A stretch of 64,000 nt of DNA from Desulfobacteraceae bacterium UBA5616 (GTDB taxonomy: Bacteria > Desulfobacterota > Desulfobacteria > Desulfobacterales > UBA5616), in the NCBI GenBank assembly GCA_002423615.1, contig DIKO01000063.1, forward strand, positions 1 through 64,000, in the 5' to 3' direction. A program made the position numbers and the translations under genes. Numbering within the stretch: position 1 is the first letter of the stretch; each line of letters starts with the position of its first letter. The notes beneath the pieces are model-generated. The model was given only the letters and a program-made list of their open reading frames with translations, was not told where the DNA came from and did not search any database. Shown in pieces: positions 16,433 through 27,150 of this stretch.

Positions 16433-17014
16433 ATGACGGAATCCCTTAAGGATATGAAAAAGGAACTCATACACATCCTCTGTGAAAAATCGTTTAAATA
16501 CACTCCTGATCCGACGTTTAAACTGGTTTCAGGTCTGATGAGCCGATTTTACATCAACTGCAAGCCTACGACGTTAAGCCCCAGGGGCATGTATCTGACG
16601 GGGCATCTGGTCTTGGAAGAGGTCAGGGATCTGGATCTTGCCGGCATCGGAGGACTGACTTTCGGGGCGGATCCCATCGCCATGGCGACGGCCTTTGCAT
16701 CTGAACTCAAAGGGCGCCCCATCAACGCCTTTTCCATTCGGAAAACCCGGAAAGACCACGGCGTCATCAAATGGGTGGAAGGAGACATGGCCCCCGGAGA
16801 CCGGGTGGCCGTTATCGACGACGTTGCCACCACCGGCGGATCCACTATAAAAGCCATCGAACGGGCAAGGTCCGAGGGCCTTGATGTTGTCAAAGCCGTC
16901 ATTCTGGTGGATCGTCAGGAGGGCGGTTTGGAAAATATCCGAAGATATGTGGATGTGAGCGCGGTGATCACCAGGGATGAGCTTATGGCCCATATCCAAA
17001 AAAAACGCGCCTAA
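16433..17014 (+). CDS. pyrE: Orotate phosphoribosyltransferase
   Basis: PyrE joins orotate to PRPP to form OMP in pyrimidine synthesis. The diagnostic PRPP-binding loop [14 protein letters not shown] lies near residue 120, and the catalytic-loop Lys residues are in [15 protein letters not shown]. The length of 193 residues is normal. ATG at 16433 is nine bases after GGAG; an ATG at 16418 is less likely. It converges on queD with overlapping stop codons. The leader upstream suggests attenuation control. Confidence 0.93.
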   Translation: MTESLKDMKKELIHILCEKSFKYTPDPTFKLVSGLMSRFYINCKPTTLSPRGMYLTGHLVLEEVRDLDLAGIGGLTFGADPIAMATAFASELKGRPINAFSIRKTRKDHGVIKWVEGDMAPGDRVAVIDDVATTGGSTIKAIERARSEGLDVVKAVILVDRQEGGLENIRRYVDVSAVITRDELMAHIQKKRA

Positions 17015-17397
17015 AGCTTCGCAGAATTTAAATAATAGGTTGCGCAGGCGTCTTCCGACTCCCAGGCCGTGACCTTGGATACCCGCACCCCGGGATCCTT
17101 TATCCGAACCTGAAGGTCCTCGGCAATAAATTGGGCAATGTTTTCCGACGAAGGGGAAATTTTTCCCGAAAAATGCGTCAGTTCGTTTAAAAACGTGTGA
17201 TCCAGTTTTTTCATGATCTCTGAAATATGGTCTTTCAGTATGCCGAAATCCATGAGCACACCGGCATCGTTTAATTCATCACCGGCCAGACTGACTTCGA
17301 TCTTCCAGTTGTGGCCATGGAGATTTTCACATTTTTTAGCCACCATGGCCAGCTGATGGGCCGCGGCAAAATGGGTCAGTACTTTTAACTCGAACAT
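17011..17397 (-). CDS. queD: 6-carboxy-5,6,7,8-tetrahydropterin synthase (QueD/PTPS family)
   Basis: This 128-residue enzyme makes 6-carboxytetrahydropterin from dihydroneopterin triphosphate for queuosine-type tRNA modification. Zinc ligands are visible as FAAAHQL and [10 protein letters not shown]. The conserved [27 protein letters not shown] and [12 protein letters not shown] segments are all present. ATG at 17397 follows AGGGA. Its stop overlaps the end of pyrE on the other strand. A eukaryote-like PTPS function (biopterin) is a less likely alternative. Confidence 0.85.
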   Translation of the reverse strand: MFELKVLTHFAAAHQLAMVAKKCENLHGHNWKIEVSLAGDELNDAGVLMDFGILKDHISEIMKKLDHTFLNELTHFSGKISPSSENIAQFIAEDLQVRIKDPGVRVSKVTAWESEDACATYYLNSAKL

Positions 17398-17458
17398 GGT
17401 ATTTCCCTCTGTGCGCAAAGCTCCCCGGGTTCCTGCACCCATGGGGATGGGCTGTTTC

Positions 17459-18574
17459 TCAATTGGCGGCCTCTGAACTTCCTTTCAGAATGCTTTTCAA
17501 TTTGTTGGTCAGTTTGGCGGATTCAATTTTAGCGAATTCTTTTAAAAGGGCTTCCTGCTTTTTATTCAGGTTGGTGGGCGTTTTGACGTTCACCTGGATC
17601 AGCAGGTCTCCGCGATGTCTTGTTTTCAAGGATGGGAAGCCTTCACCCTTAAGCCGGAAAACGGTCCCGTGCTGGGTTCCCCTGGGGATTTGAAATTCTT
17701 TTTCATCCGTCAGCGTAGGGACCTTGATTTTATCCCCCAGTGCGGCCTGAACAAAGGAAATGGGAATCCGGCAGATGATGTCGCTGTTGTCCCGTTTGAA
17801 AAATTCATGGGGCTCTACGTGGATAAACACATACAAATCCCCCGGAGGGCCACCGAAACTTCCGGCCTCTCCTTCTCCGGTCAGGCGCAGCCGGGAGCCT
17901 GTGTCCACACCGCCTGGGATTTTTAACATCACTTTTTTGCGTTCAAGGACCTGTCCTCTGCCTTTACATTTGGAACAGGGATGGGGTATGGTCTGGCCCA
18001 GGCCGTTGCAGGAGGGGCATGTGGTGCTGACCGTAAAAAACCCCTGGGTTCGGCTGGCCTGCCCTCTTCCCCCGCACTGGGAGCAGGTTTCCATCCGGGT
18101 CCCGGGTTCGCAACCGTTTCCCTCGCAGGCAGGGCAACGGGTCATCTTCTCCACATCGATCTCATGTTCCACGCCGAAGGCCGCTTCCATAAACGTGATG
18201 GAAAGATCATACCGAAGATCGTTTCCCCGCTGAGCGCGGCTTCGCTGGGACCGCTGCCGGCCTCCAAACCCGAAAAAGTCTTCAAAAATATCCCCGAAAC
18301 TGGAAAAAATATCCTCGAATCCCCCGAAACCCGAAAATCCGTTGCCTTCCAAGCCCTGGTGACCGTATTGGTCGTATATTTTTCGCTTACGGACATCCCG
18401 AAGAACCTCATAGGCTTCAGCCGCCTCTTTGAACTTCTCTTCCGCTTCGCGATCGCCGGGATTTCTGTCCGGATGGTATTGAAGAGCAAGCTTTCGGTAT
18501 GCGGATTTAAGATCCCCTTCTGCTGCATCCCGGCCCACGCCGAGTATTTCGTAATAGTCTCTTTTGTTTGCCAT
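17459..18574 (-). CDS. dnaJ: Chaperone protein DnaJ
   Basis: The 371-residue type I DnaJ has a J domain with YHPDRNPGD (HPD triad). A Gly/Phe-rich linker follows. Four zinc-finger repeats ([32 protein letters not shown]) and the C-terminal substrate-binding domain complete it. It stimulates DnaK ATPase and delivers unfolded proteins. dnaK and grpE are not adjacent. A promoter with a GCCGG-TTT-CCGGC inverted repeat in its spacer lies about 110 bases upstream. Confidence 0.96.
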   Translation of the reverse strand: MANKRDYYEILGVGRDAAEGDLKSAYRKLALQYHPDRNPGDREAEEKFKEAAEAYEVLRDVRKRKIYDQYGHQGLEGNGFSGFGGFEDIFSSFGDIFEDFFGFGGRQRSQRSRAQRGNDLRYDLSITFMEAAFGVEHEIDVEKMTRCPACEGNGCEPGTRMETCSQCGGRGQASRTQGFFTVSTTCPSCNGLGQTIPHPCSKCKGRGQVLERKKVMLKIPGGVDTGSRLRLTGEGEAGSFGGPPGDLYVFIHVEPHEFFKRDNSDIICRIPISFVQAALGDKIKVPTLTDEKEFQIPRGTQHGTVFRLKGEGFPSLKTRHRGDLLIQVNVKTPTNLNKKQEALLKEFAKIESAKLTNKLKSILKGSSEAAN

Positions 18575-18681
18575 GAAATTATTCTGTTTTAAAAGGTTCG
18601 TTTTATTAGAAATACTTAAACCGGAACATATCCCGATCAGAAGGCTGCTGGATCAATATTTCCGATGAATTATAAAATCCT

Positions 18682-18709
18682 ACCATAATGCCGGAAACCG
18701 GCTTGTCAA
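18682..18709 (-). promoter_or_regulatory. Predicted dnaJ promoter with internal inverted repeat
   Basis: On the minus strand, TTGACA (18709-18704) and TATGGT (18687-18682) are 16 bases apart. The spacer contains the inverted repeat GCCGG-TTT-CCGGC, which could bind a repressor. It differs from the CIRCE element of HrcA control. Confidence 0.5.
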
Positions 18710-18757
18710 TATGCTCCGGCAAAAAGGACTCCTGCGATGATGATCAGCCAAGGGGGT

Positions 18758-20398
18758 CTATCCCAAAAACGGCCTTCTGATAATCGTGTCCCTTAAAAAC
18801 CGCCTGTCGTCCCGCTGGGGGTACTCGATATTGAAATGAAGCCCCCGGCTTTCCTTGCGATGCATGGCGCACTGGATAATCAGTTCCGCCACCACGGCGA
18901 TGTTTCTGAGTTCGACGAGATCCGCTCTCACTTTAAAATTCCAATAATACTCCCGGATTTCGTTCTGGATATTTTCGATCCTGCGTTTGGCCCTTGCCAG
19001 GCGTTTGTCGGATCTTACGATACCCACATAATTCCACATAAAACGACGGATTTCATCCCAGTTGTGGGATACCATAATCAGTTCATCACTGTCCGTGGTC
19101 CCTGTTTCATCCCAATCAGGAGGTTCCGGGGTAGATGAAAAATCCAAGGTCTGAAGGTCTTTTACCGCCTGAATGGAAGCGGTGTGGGCATAAACAAGAG
19201 CCTCGATGAGAGAGTTGCTGGCCAGCCGGTTGGCCCCGTGAAGACCGGTACAGGCGGTTTCTCCGACGGCATACAGCCGTTTGATGTCGGTACGGCCGTA
19301 GATATCCGTCACAACGCCTCCGCACATGTAATGCGCGGCCGGCACCACGGGGATGGGCTCCCGTGTCATGTCGATACCGAAATCCATGCATTTTTCATAG
19401 ATATTGGGGAACCGCTTACGGATAAAATCAGCGTCCTTATGGGAAATATCCAGAAAAACCGAATCATCGCCGCTCTTCTTGAGCTCGACGTCAATAGCCC
19501 TGGCAACAACATCCCTGCAGGCAAGATCTTTCATGGGATCATATTTTTCCATGAAGGCCTCACCCCTGGCATTCAGCAGATGTCCTCCCTCCCCACGGAC
19601 CGCTTCGGAAATCAGAAAATTTTTGGCCTCCGGATGGTATAGACAGGTTGGATGAAATTGAACAAATTCAAGATTCGCCACTGTGGCCCCGGCCCTGTAA
19701 CCCATGGCAATGCCATCCCCCGTGGCGATGTCCGGGTTGCTGGTGAACAGGTAAACTTTCCCCGTTCCCCCGGATGCCAGAACAATAATTTTGGCGCTCA
19801 CCGTTATCACTTCATTGGTGGTCCGGTTCAACACATAAGCGCCGCAACAAAAATCCTCATGCGTGGTCGTGATCAATCCCCTTTTGATCCGGGTGGAGCA
19901 GGTGATCAGATCTATGGCGATGTGATGTTCCAGAATTTCAATATTGGGATGTTTCCCGGCAAGACCCACCAGAACGGTCTCGATCTCCCGTCCGGTCATA
20001 TCCTGGGCATGGACGATTCGTTTCTGAGAATGGCCGCCTTCCCGGCCGAGATCCAGATGGGGCGGCAGGCCGTCGATGCCGTCCTCCTCCGAGATATTGA
20101 ACTTTACACCCCAATCGATCAGTTCCCGGATCCTGTCCGGACCGTTCTTGACCACCATCTCGACGACTTCCCGGTTGGACAAATAATCGCCTGCGGCCAG
20201 GGTATCCTGAATATGCAGGTCAAAAGAATCAACTTCGCTGAAGACCGAGGCAATACCCCCCTGGGCCTGAGATGAGTTGCTCTCCATCACCTCTTTCTTG
20301 GTGACAACCGTGACATGACCAAAATCCGCCACCTTCAGGGCCAGGGACAGACCGGCCACTCCGCTGCCGATAATTAAAAAATCCGTTTTTCTTTCCAT
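18758..20398 (-). CDS. nadB: L-aspartate oxidase
   Basis: NadB oxidises L-aspartate to iminoaspartate for NAD synthesis, passing electrons to fumarate in anaerobes. The 546-residue flavoprotein shows the FAD motif DFLIIGSGVAGLSLALKV, SSQAQGGIASVF, HTQ-region equivalents and the HYMCGGV active-site His-Arg context. The C-terminal helical domain with HYP-type RKESRGLHFN ends the protein. The succinate dehydrogenase flavoprotein is a relative, but RGLHFN and the absence of a His-FAD attachment site point to NadB. Spacing to the upstream SH3 gene is 12 bases, so the two may be cotranscribed. Confidence 0.93.
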   Translation of the reverse strand: MERKTDFLIIGSGVAGLSLALKVADFGHVTVVTKKEVMESNSSQAQGGIASVFSEVDSFDLHIQDTLAAGDYLSNREVVEMVVKNGPDRIRELIDWGVKFNISEEDGIDGLPPHLDLGREGGHSQKRIVHAQDMTGREIETVLVGLAGKHPNIEILEHHIAIDLITCSTRIKRGLITTTHEDFCCGAYVLNRTTNEVITVSAKIIVLASGGTGKVYLFTSNPDIATGDGIAMGYRAGATVANLEFVQFHPTCLYHPEAKNFLISEAVRGEGGHLLNARGEAFMEKYDPMKDLACRDVVARAIDVELKKSGDDSVFLDISHKDADFIRKRFPNIYEKCMDFGIDMTREPIPVVPAAHYMCGGVVTDIYGRTDIKRLYAVGETACTGLHGANRLASNSLIEALVYAHTASIQAVKDLQTLDFSSTPEPPDWDETGTTDSDELIMVSHNWDEIRRFMWNYVGIVRSDKRLARAKRRIENIQNEIREYYWNFKVRADLVELRNIAVVAELIIQCAMHRKESRGLHFNIEYPQRDDRRFLRDTIIRRPFLG

Positions 20399-20410
20399 TT
20401 TTCACCGCTT

Positions 20411-21040
20411 TTATAATAAAGATGACCGCCGCCTTTGGCGTTTTGAGATGGCTCCCAGGACAATCCCCAGAAAAAGGATTCCGCCGCCCATGATCATCCC
20501 TTTTAAAATCTGGTTGTTTCTTAACCGGACAACGGTTCTCTCCAGCTCGGCTTCATTGCTTTGAACCTCTCCCAATGCTTTCGAGGCTTTTTCAAGCTCC
20601 CCTTTGACTGAAATGAATTCGGCGGACCCGGCTTTCAGGGTTTCATACAAGGCGGTTATTTCGGTAAGTTTCCGGATATTTTCTTCGAGCTCTGTTTTTA
20701 TCCGGATATTTTCCTCCTCCAGAATCTTTGCTTTTTCCACCAAAGCGTCATATTTTTCCGTAAGCTCCTTCAAAACTATTTTTGCGGGTTTCTCCCGGGT
20801 CAGGAAACGCGAAATCACCCAGCCTTCCATGCCCTCACCTTTGCGCACCAACGCCCAGTCCCCCTGTTCCTTAAGCAACTCGAGTTGTTCGCCGGAATTG
20901 ATCATGGCAACGATCTGGTTTTCATTGCCGGGTCCGGTTCTCATGGTAATGTTCTTTACGTCGTTCACGTACATGGCCTGCGCACTGCAGACCGATGCAA
21001 ACCCCACCAGAATCAATCCCGCCAAAAGAAGTTTTTTCAT
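20411..21040 (-). CDS. SH3 domain protein with coiled coil and C-terminal membrane anchor (TIGR04211-like)
   Basis: The 209-residue exported protein has a signal peptide (residues 1-20, cleavage after CSAQA). A bacterial SH3 domain follows (about 22-82: ITMRTGPGNENQIVAM, LLKEQGDWALVR). A coiled coil spans about 95-175 and a C-terminal transmembrane helix (about 180-200) ends in a basic tail. This matches the TIGR04211 family common in proteobacteria. Function is unknown. The layout suggests a periplasmic domain anchored in the inner membrane, with a possible peptidoglycan-binding role. Confidence 0.8.
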   Translation of the reverse strand: MKKLLLAGLILVGFASVCSAQAMYVNDVKNITMRTGPGNENQIVAMINSGEQLELLKEQGDWALVRKGEGMEGWVISRFLTREKPAKIVLKELTEKYDALVEKAKILEEENIRIKTELEENIRKLTEITALYETLKAGSAEFISVKGELEKASKALGEVQSNEAELERTVVRLRNNQILKGMIMGGGILFLGIVLGAISKRQRRRSSLL

Positions 21041-21371
21041 CGATCCATATCCCCCGTGAGTAAAGTCAGCTCTCCGGAATGCCGAAACATCCGATGAAGG
21101 GTCTTATTTCGCCGAAACTTGAAATAAAAAATAGAAGTTGACGAAACCCGAAACAGAATATATTTTCAAACATGATTAAAATGTAAATATGTCAATAGTT
21201 TCTTTGTTTCTTTTTCATGACGCTCCTTCCGGAATTACCCCCGATATGAAGGGGACCGGTCCGGAGAGATGTCCGGTCATAGATTGCCTCCCTTTGGGCA
21301 CAATCAAACCCGGAAGCGGATACAACTTAGAAATCATATGGAAATATTGCAATACTTTTTTAGGATGAAGC
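21041..21371. other. 331-base intergenic region with promoter and stable hairpins
   Basis: On the plus strand TTGACG (21138-21143) and TATTTT (21161-21166) are 17 bases apart. They would give a 5' leader of about 200 bases before the DUF1178 gene. The leader contains the 10-bp palindrome GGACCGGTCC and a CCGGA-TCCGG hairpin, both between 21250 and 21285. No known riboswitch consensus or protein-coding frame could be recognised on either strand. Confidence 0.35.
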
Positions 21372-21812
21372 ATGATCATATTTGATTTGAAATGCAGCAG
21401 GGGGCACACTTTTGAAGGCTGGTTCGAGGATGGCGATTCCTATGAAGACCAGAGGGGGAAAAGTGCCATCTCCTGCCCCGTATGCAATGACAAGAATATC
21501 GTCAAAATTCCGTCGGTATTTGCCATCAAAGGGGCCGCCGCTTCCAGGCGCCCGGCCATGAATGAAGAACTGGCATTGAATCACCTGGCCCATGAAATCA
21601 GCGACTATGTCGAAAAGAGCTTTGAAAATGTCGGCTGTGATTTTGCCAAGGAAGCCCTTAAAATTCATTACGGCGCTTCAGAACCCCGGAATATAAGAGG
21701 CGTCAGCACAAAGGAAGAGGAAAAGCTGTTAACTGACGAAGGCGTCCAATTTTTCAAAATCCCCGTCACGCCCAAATCCGACCCGGAAACCAACTCCGGG
21801 CCTGTGTCCTGA
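21372..21812 (+). CDS. DUF1178 family protein
   Basis: The 146-residue protein starts MIIFDLKCSRGHTFEGWF. It carries the CxxGH...CPVC cysteine pairs of the family (C8, then CPVCNDKNIVKIPS), which probably bind zinc. The C-terminal half has the family-typical AHEISDYVEKSFENVG and IHYG segments. Function is unknown. It is expressed on the plus strand between nadB/SH3 and recD2, with a long untranslated leader. Confidence 0.85.
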   Translation: MIIFDLKCSRGHTFEGWFEDGDSYEDQRGKSAISCPVCNDKNIVKIPSVFAIKGAAASRRPAMNEELALNHLAHEISDYVEKSFENVGCDFAKEALKIHYGASEPRNIRGVSTKEEEKLLTDEGVQFFKIPVTPKSDPETNSGPVS

Positions 21813-21824
21813 TTTAATCTTCCC

Positions 21825-23996
21825 TTAGGCCTTCAGCCTCTCCCCGAGGGCTGATAAACGCTTTCGGGGTTTGTCATTTTTCAATGCGACGGCAAGCGCC
21901 TTGCGCGTTCCGACAATGAGGGTCATCTGTTTTCCCCGGGTGATGGCGGTGTATAATAAATTTCGCTGGAGCATGATAAAATGCTGGGTCAACAGGGGAA
22001 TAATTACGACCGGGTATTCGGACCCCTGGGATTTGTGGACTGATATGGCATAGGCAAGAGTCAGTTCATCCAGTTCTTCGGGCTCATACGAAACGAGCCG
22101 GTCGTCATAATTCACGTGGACCCTGCCGGTGTCCCCCTCAATGTCAAGAATAATCCCGATATCGCCGTTAAAGACTTCTTTCTGGTAATTATTTTTCAGA
22201 TGCATGACCTTGTCATGGATCCGGAAGCGCCCCGCCCCCGAACGTTTGTCTTTTGGCGGCGGATTGAGTTTTTTCTGAAGGATCCGGTTTAGACTGAGGG
22301 TTCCCACCGTCCCTTTGTGCATGGGGGTAATCACCTGGATATCATTGACGGGGTTAAGAAAAAAACGCTCCGGAAGGTACTGGGTACAGAGTTTTACGAT
22401 GACGTTTGCCGCCCCATCCGGGGACTCCTCTTCAATAAAGGAAAACGGTGAAAAATCTTCAGAGGACGAAAATGGCGAAAGCTCCGGCATTTCCCCCCTT
22501 CTCACCCGGTGAGCGGCACAGACGATGGGGCTTTCCCGGTCCTGGCGAAAAATTTGCGTCAATTCATACGCTTTGATTGTATTTGAGTCGATCATATCCG
22601 AGAGCACATTGCCCGGCCCGATGGAAGGCAATTGAAAGATGTCTCCCACCAGAATGAGCGAAGCGGACATGGGAACGGCATTCAACAGATGAAACATCAA
22701 CAGCGTATCGATCATCGAGGCTTCATCGATAATGACGGCATCGGCCTCAAGAGGATCATCCTGATCCTTGTCAAAGGTGCCGGTGGCAAGGTTATATCCC
22801 AGAAGCTTGTGAATTGTTTCCGTTCTTCTCTGCGTCACCTCGGAAAGACGTCTGGCCGCCCTTCCCGTGGGCGCGGCCAGAAGGATTTTCTTTCCCATGG
22901 CATTGAGAAGGACGGCGATGGATCGTATGAGCGTTGTTTTTCCGGTGCCGGGCCCCCCGGTGATCAGGGAAACCCGATGGGAAAGAACGCCTTCTATAAC
23001 ATCAAGCTGTTCCGCTGAAGGCTGGATGGCGATTTTGTTCACCAATTCATGGATCATTTCATCCCTGTCCATGCCTGCCGGCGGCACAGGGATGGACAGA
23101 TAGGCCTTGAGTCTCCGGACCATGCCGGTTTCCGCCTCGTAAAGAGCGATCGGGTATACATCGATCTCATCAGGATGGGTGAAATCCTCCTCCAGCGCTA
23201 CCACACCCGTTTTTTCCAGTTCCAGAAGCTCATCAGACGCGGCATCGGCAAAAATACCAAACCGGTTTTCCAGGTGGGGCAAAAGGAACGATCTGGGAAT
23301 GAACATGTGCCCGTCGAGAGCGAACCGGTTCAATTGATCCTCAATGCAGGCACGGATTCTTTCACCACCGCAGGGATCAAATCCAAGGTTCCCGGCCATG
23401 AGGTCGGCAGTGTAAAAATCAATTTCCGGAATATCCCGGACCAGTTGATAAGGGGAATGGCGAATCGCTGAAATGGCGTCGGAACCGTAATGTTTCAGGA
23501 TTTTGGAACCGTAGAACGCGGGATTCCGGACGTTGAGTTCCCCGAGAAAGTCCGTCACCTCCCTGAAGTCATGGTGGGATTTCCAGGCGCAGACGATTTT
23601 TTCGGCGGTTTTTTTGCCGATACCATTGATTTCAAGAAGCTTTTCCGGGTGCTTTTCAATGACGATAAGGGTTTCTTCCTGGAAATGCGAGAGGAGCTTG
23701 TCAGCCATTTTCCGGCCGATCCCCTGGATCATGCCGGATCTTAAATAGGTTTCAACACCTTCCCGGTCCGCAGGAAGCACCACCTCATAGGTTTCCACCT
23801 TGAACTGAGGCCCATACCGGGCATGAGTTTCCCATTTTCCGCCGACGACCAATCGTTCCCCGGCACCAACCCCGGCAAGGCATCCTACAATCGTAATCAG
23901 GTTTTTGGATTCGTCCGTCCGCAATCTGCCGATGGTATATTGATTCGCCTCGTTATGAAAGGTGATGCGCTCCAGAACGCCGGAGAGTGTGGTCAT
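21825..23996 (-). CDS. recD2: RecD2-type ATP-dependent DNA helicase
   Basis: This 723-residue SF1B helicase moves 5'-3' on DNA. The N-terminal half carries paired helix-hairpin-helix motifs (IQGIGRKMADKLL and INGIGKKTAEKI). The motor has Walker A GGPGTGKTT, DEASM (motif II), GDIFQLPS (motif III) and the late motif VHKSQGSEYPVVI. The Walker and HhH arrangement separates it from RecD of RecBCD. recB and recC are absent nearby. It lies directly upstream of rlpA, which follows on the opposite side at a six-base gap in a continuous minus-strand run. Confidence 0.9.
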   Translation of the reverse strand: MTTLSGVLERITFHNEANQYTIGRLRTDESKNLITIVGCLAGVGAGERLVVGGKWETHARYGPQFKVETYEVVLPADREGVETYLRSGMIQGIGRKMADKLLSHFQEETLIVIEKHPEKLLEINGIGKKTAEKIVCAWKSHHDFREVTDFLGELNVRNPAFYGSKILKHYGSDAISAIRHSPYQLVRDIPEIDFYTADLMAGNLGFDPCGGERIRACIEDQLNRFALDGHMFIPRSFLLPHLENRFGIFADAASDELLELEKTGVVALEEDFTHPDEIDVYPIALYEAETGMVRRLKAYLSIPVPPAGMDRDEMIHELVNKIAIQPSAEQLDVIEGVLSHRVSLITGGPGTGKTTLIRSIAVLLNAMGKKILLAAPTGRAARRLSEVTQRRTETIHKLLGYNLATGTFDKDQDDPLEADAVIIDEASMIDTLLMFHLLNAVPMSASLILVGDIFQLPSIGPGNVLSDMIDSNTIKAYELTQIFRQDRESPIVCAAHRVRRGEMPELSPFSSSEDFSPFSFIEEESPDGAANVIVKLCTQYLPERFFLNPVNDIQVITPMHKGTVGTLSLNRILQKKLNPPPKDKRSGAGRFRIHDKVMHLKNNYQKEVFNGDIGIILDIEGDTGRVHVNYDDRLVSYEPEELDELTLAYAISVHKSQGSEYPVVIIPLLTQHFIMLQRNLLYTAITRGKQMTLIVGTRKALAVALKNDKPRKRLSALGERLKA

Positions 23997-24002
23997 AAGG
24001 GT

Positions 24003-24743
24003 TTATTCGGCCACGACAAAGGCATCCCGGAAGCCTCTGGCGACAAGGGCGGCCTCGTATTTTGCGGCCTGTTCAAGCGAACTCGTTCGGCTCACCCGGA
24101 CCCGGTAGAAAATCCGCCCTTCCTGTTCATAAGGAACAATATGGACATTTTCATGGGTCCTTTCCATTTGTCTTTTCATATTTTCAGCATTTCCCCGAAC
24201 GGTAAAGGCACCGATCTGGATCGTGAAATTCCCCGTATAGTAATTCCCCGGGATATAGGTCCGCGGCTCCCGGCTGCCTTTGGCCGACGGAGCCGGGGTT
24301 CCCAGAGCGACCACTTCCACCGACGCGGTCCCCGGGCCCACAACACCCAGCCGTTGAGCCGCCGTATAGGAAAGATCAATAACCCTACCCCTTACAAAAG
24401 GTCCGCGATCATTGACCCGGACCTCTATTTCCCGGCTGTTGTCCAGGTTCCGGACTCTTACCCAGGTCCCCAGGGGAAGCGTCTTGTGCGCCGCCGTCAT
24501 GGCGTACATATCATAGGTTTCACCGTTGGCCGTTTTTCTTCCATGAAATTTTGGCCCGTACCATGACGCCAATCCCCTTTCCTTGAAACCTTTGGATTCG
24601 GCCAGGGGTTCATACCATTTCCCCAGCACTTTGTAAGGTTTGAGTTTTCCGGGTCCCGGCTTGATCTCGGGTCCTCCGGCGCATCCGTATAATGAAACAG
24701 TCAGAACCAGAACAATCAACAGCCGGTTGGTTAAAATTGCCAT
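24003..24743 (-). CDS. rlpA: RlpA septal-ring lipoprotein with SPOR domain
   Basis: The 246-residue lipoprotein has a lipobox LYGC near residue 21. A double-psi beta-barrel follows (GLASWYGPKFHGRKTANGE, AMTAAHKTLPLGTWVRV, VRVNDRGPF), and a C-terminal SPOR domain (about 168-245) binds denuded glycan strands at septa. RlpA from Pseudomonas is a lytic transglycosylase. The catalytic Asp and His of that enzyme lie in the VRVNDRGPF and AAHKTL regions and both are present here. It ends immediately after lon on the same strand. Confidence 0.9.
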   Translation of the reverse strand: MAILTNRLLIVLVLTVSLYGCAGGPEIKPGPGKLKPYKVLGKWYEPLAESKGFKERGLASWYGPKFHGRKTANGETYDMYAMTAAHKTLPLGTWVRVRNLDNSREIEVRVNDRGPFVRGRVIDLSYTAAQRLGVVGPGTASVEVVALGTPAPSAKGSREPRTYIPGNYYTGNFTIQIGAFTVRGNAENMKRQMERTHENVHIVPYEQEGRIFYRVRVSRTSSLEQAAKYEAALVARGFRDAFVVAE

Positions 24744-24747
24744 TTTT

Positions 24748-27096
24748 TCAGCCGAGGGCGATCTTTAAAACATTCATCATCCTATCTTCGAAATAAAATT
24801 TTACCTCTTTTTTGATCTTATCGGGGATGTCCACCATGTCCTTTTCATTCCACTTGGGCAGAATAATCGTCTTGATGCCCGCCCGATGAGCGGCCAGGAC
24901 TTTTTCCTTGATCCCTCCCACGGGAAGTACCTGCCCTCTTAACGTGATCTCGCCGGTCATGGCCAGGTTTTTCTTTATTTTCTTATCGGTCAGAAGAGAG
25001 GTCAGGGCCGTCAGCATGGTCACGCCGGCAGAGGGTCCGTCCTTGGGTATGGCGCCGGCCGGAACATGGATATGAATATCGTGTTCCTCAAAGAAATTTT
25101 CCTCGATATTGAGTTCCCGGGCCTTGGAACGGATGAAGCTCAAGGCCGCCATGGCGGATTCCTTCATCACATCCCCCAATTGCCCCGTCAGGGTAAGCCC
25201 TTTTTTCCCCTTCATGGCCGTCGCCTCGATAAACAGCAGTTCACCGCCGGTCTGGGTCCATGCCAGCCCCATGGCTACACCCGGAGTGCTGGTTCTCTCG
25301 GCGGCTTCGGCAACCACGCGGACCGGTCCGATATAATCGGCCACATTGTCCACGGTAATCTTTTCGGATTTGGATTCCTCCGAGGCGATTTTGGCAGCCA
25401 CCCCCCTGCAAATCGATGCGATTTCCCTCTCCAGATTTCTCAGCCCGGCCTCCCGCGTATATCCGGATATGATGGTCTTGATGGCCTCCGTCGTAAAACT
25501 GATCTGTTTGGCGCCGATGCCATGGGCTTCGCGCTGTCGGGGAATCAGGTACCGTATGGCGATCTTGATTTTTTCATCGCGGGTGTATCCGGGCAGTTCC
25601 AGCACCTCCATCCGGTCCCGCAGGGCCGGGGGAATGGTGTCGAGAATATTCGCCGTGGTGATGAACATGACCTTGGATAAATCAAAGGGAACATCCAGGT
25701 AGTGATCGGAAAATGAATTGTTCTGTTCGGGGTCCAGGACCTCCAAAAGGGCCGATGAAGGATCCCCCCTGAAATCGCTGCCCACCTTGTCGATTTCATC
25801 CAGCATAAATACCGGGTTGTTGGACTCCGAGCGCCTGATGCCCTGAATAATCCGGCCCGGAAGCGCACCGACATAAGTCCTGCGATGCCCCCGGATCTCG
25901 GCTTCATCCCTTACGCCGCCCAGGGATATGCGGAAAAATTTTCTGCCCAGGGCGTTTGCGATGGACCGGCCCAGAGAGGTCTTACCGGTCCCCGGCGGAC
26001 CGACAAAACAGAGGATGGGGCCCTTGCTTTCGGGTTTGAGTTTTCTCACGGCCAGGTATTCGATCACCCTTTTTTTGGCCTTTTCAAGTCCGAAATGATC
26101 CTGGTCCAGGATCTTCCTTGCCTTGTTGATGTCCAGATTGTCCTCGGTGTGTTCGTTCCAGGGCAGAGACGTCATCCAGTCCAGGTAGGTCAGGGCCACG
26201 GTGTATTCCGCGGATGACGGGTGCATGGCGGAAAGTCTGTCAAGCTCCCGTTCCGCCTCTTTCATGGCTTCCTCGGGGAGATTCTTTTCCTTGAGTTTCG
26301 CCCGGTACTCATCCACCCGGACGCTTGATTCATCCTTCTCGCCCAATTCGGCCCGTATGGCTTTGAGCTGCTGACGCAGGAAATACTCCCGCTGGCTTTT
26401 GTCCATGTCCCCCTTGACCTGGGTCTGGATCTTGTTGCCGAGTTCCAGGATTTCCAATTGATGGTTCAGCATCCGGGTCACTTCCTTCAGCCGTTCCTTG
26501 ACGTCCTCAAGCTCCAATATCTTCTGGCGTTCTTCCTGGGTCGAATTGATCACCGACGCCACCATGTCGGCGAGGACGCCCGGCTCCTGGATGCTCTTGG
26601 CCATGGCGGCCATTTCCGCCGGAAGACCGGGAGAAAGCTCCACAATTCTGGCGAACAGGGATAAAACATTGGACATCAGTGCCTCCGTTTCCTTATCCTT
26701 TTCGCCGCTGTCCCGGACGTATTCCACCCTGGCCTTCAGGTAAGGTTTTTTGTCCGTATATTCCAACACCCGGAAGCGACTCAACCCCTGAATCAGGAGC
26801 TGGGCCTTGTCGTCTTCCGTCTTGGCCATCTTGAGAATGATGGCGCTGGTCCCCATGCGATAGAGCTTGTCCTCCGGAGCGGCATCCTGGGCCGGGGCGT
26901 TTTTCGATACAATCAGGCCCAAAATACGATCCCCGGACATGGCCTCATCCACCAGTTTGACGGAATCCTGCTGCATAACCATTAAAGGCAGCACCATTTT
27001 GGGAAATAACGCCGCGTCAAACAAAGGCAGAACCGGAAGTGTTTCAGGAAGCTGGTCTACGCCGAGATCTTTGAAGAATTGATTTTCCGCCATCAT
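24748..27096 (-). CDS. lon: ATP-dependent protease Lon
   Basis: Lon is a 782-residue AAA+ serine protease. The N-terminal substrate domain starts at [19 protein letters not shown]. Walker A is GPPGTGKTS and Walker B lies in MLDEIDKVG. The Ser-Lys dyad of the protease domain lies in [10 protein letters not shown] and [14 protein letters not shown]. The small heat-shock protein gene lies 54 bases upstream on the same strand, so the two probably form a proteostasis operon. Length is normal. Confidence 0.97.
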   Translation of the reverse strand: MMAENQFFKDLGVDQLPETLPVLPLFDAALFPKMVLPLMVMQQDSVKLVDEAMSGDRILGLIVSKNAPAQDAAPEDKLYRMGTSAIILKMAKTEDDKAQLLIQGLSRFRVLEYTDKKPYLKARVEYVRDSGEKDKETEALMSNVLSLFARIVELSPGLPAEMAAMAKSIQEPGVLADMVASVINSTQEERQKILELEDVKERLKEVTRMLNHQLEILELGNKIQTQVKGDMDKSQREYFLRQQLKAIRAELGEKDESSVRVDEYRAKLKEKNLPEEAMKEAERELDRLSAMHPSSAEYTVALTYLDWMTSLPWNEHTEDNLDINKARKILDQDHFGLEKAKKRVIEYLAVRKLKPESKGPILCFVGPPGTGKTSLGRSIANALGRKFFRISLGGVRDEAEIRGHRRTYVGALPGRIIQGIRRSESNNPVFMLDEIDKVGSDFRGDPSSALLEVLDPEQNNSFSDHYLDVPFDLSKVMFITTANILDTIPPALRDRMEVLELPGYTRDEKIKIAIRYLIPRQREAHGIGAKQISFTTEAIKTIISGYTREAGLRNLEREIASICRGVAAKIASEESKSEKITVDNVADYIGPVRVVAEAAERTSTPGVAMGLAWTQTGGELLFIEATAMKGKKGLTLTGQLGDVMKESAMAALSFIRSKARELNIEENFFEEHDIHIHVPAGAIPKDGPSAGVTMLTALTSLLTDKKIKKNLAMTGEITLRGQVLPVGGIKEKVLAAHRAGIKTIILPKWNEKDMVDIPDKIKKEVKFYFEDRMMNVLKIALG

Positions 27097-27150
27097 CCCC
27101 CCCTTAGAATATGTGCATAGCGATTTGCTGTTAAAATCCGCTGAATATGG

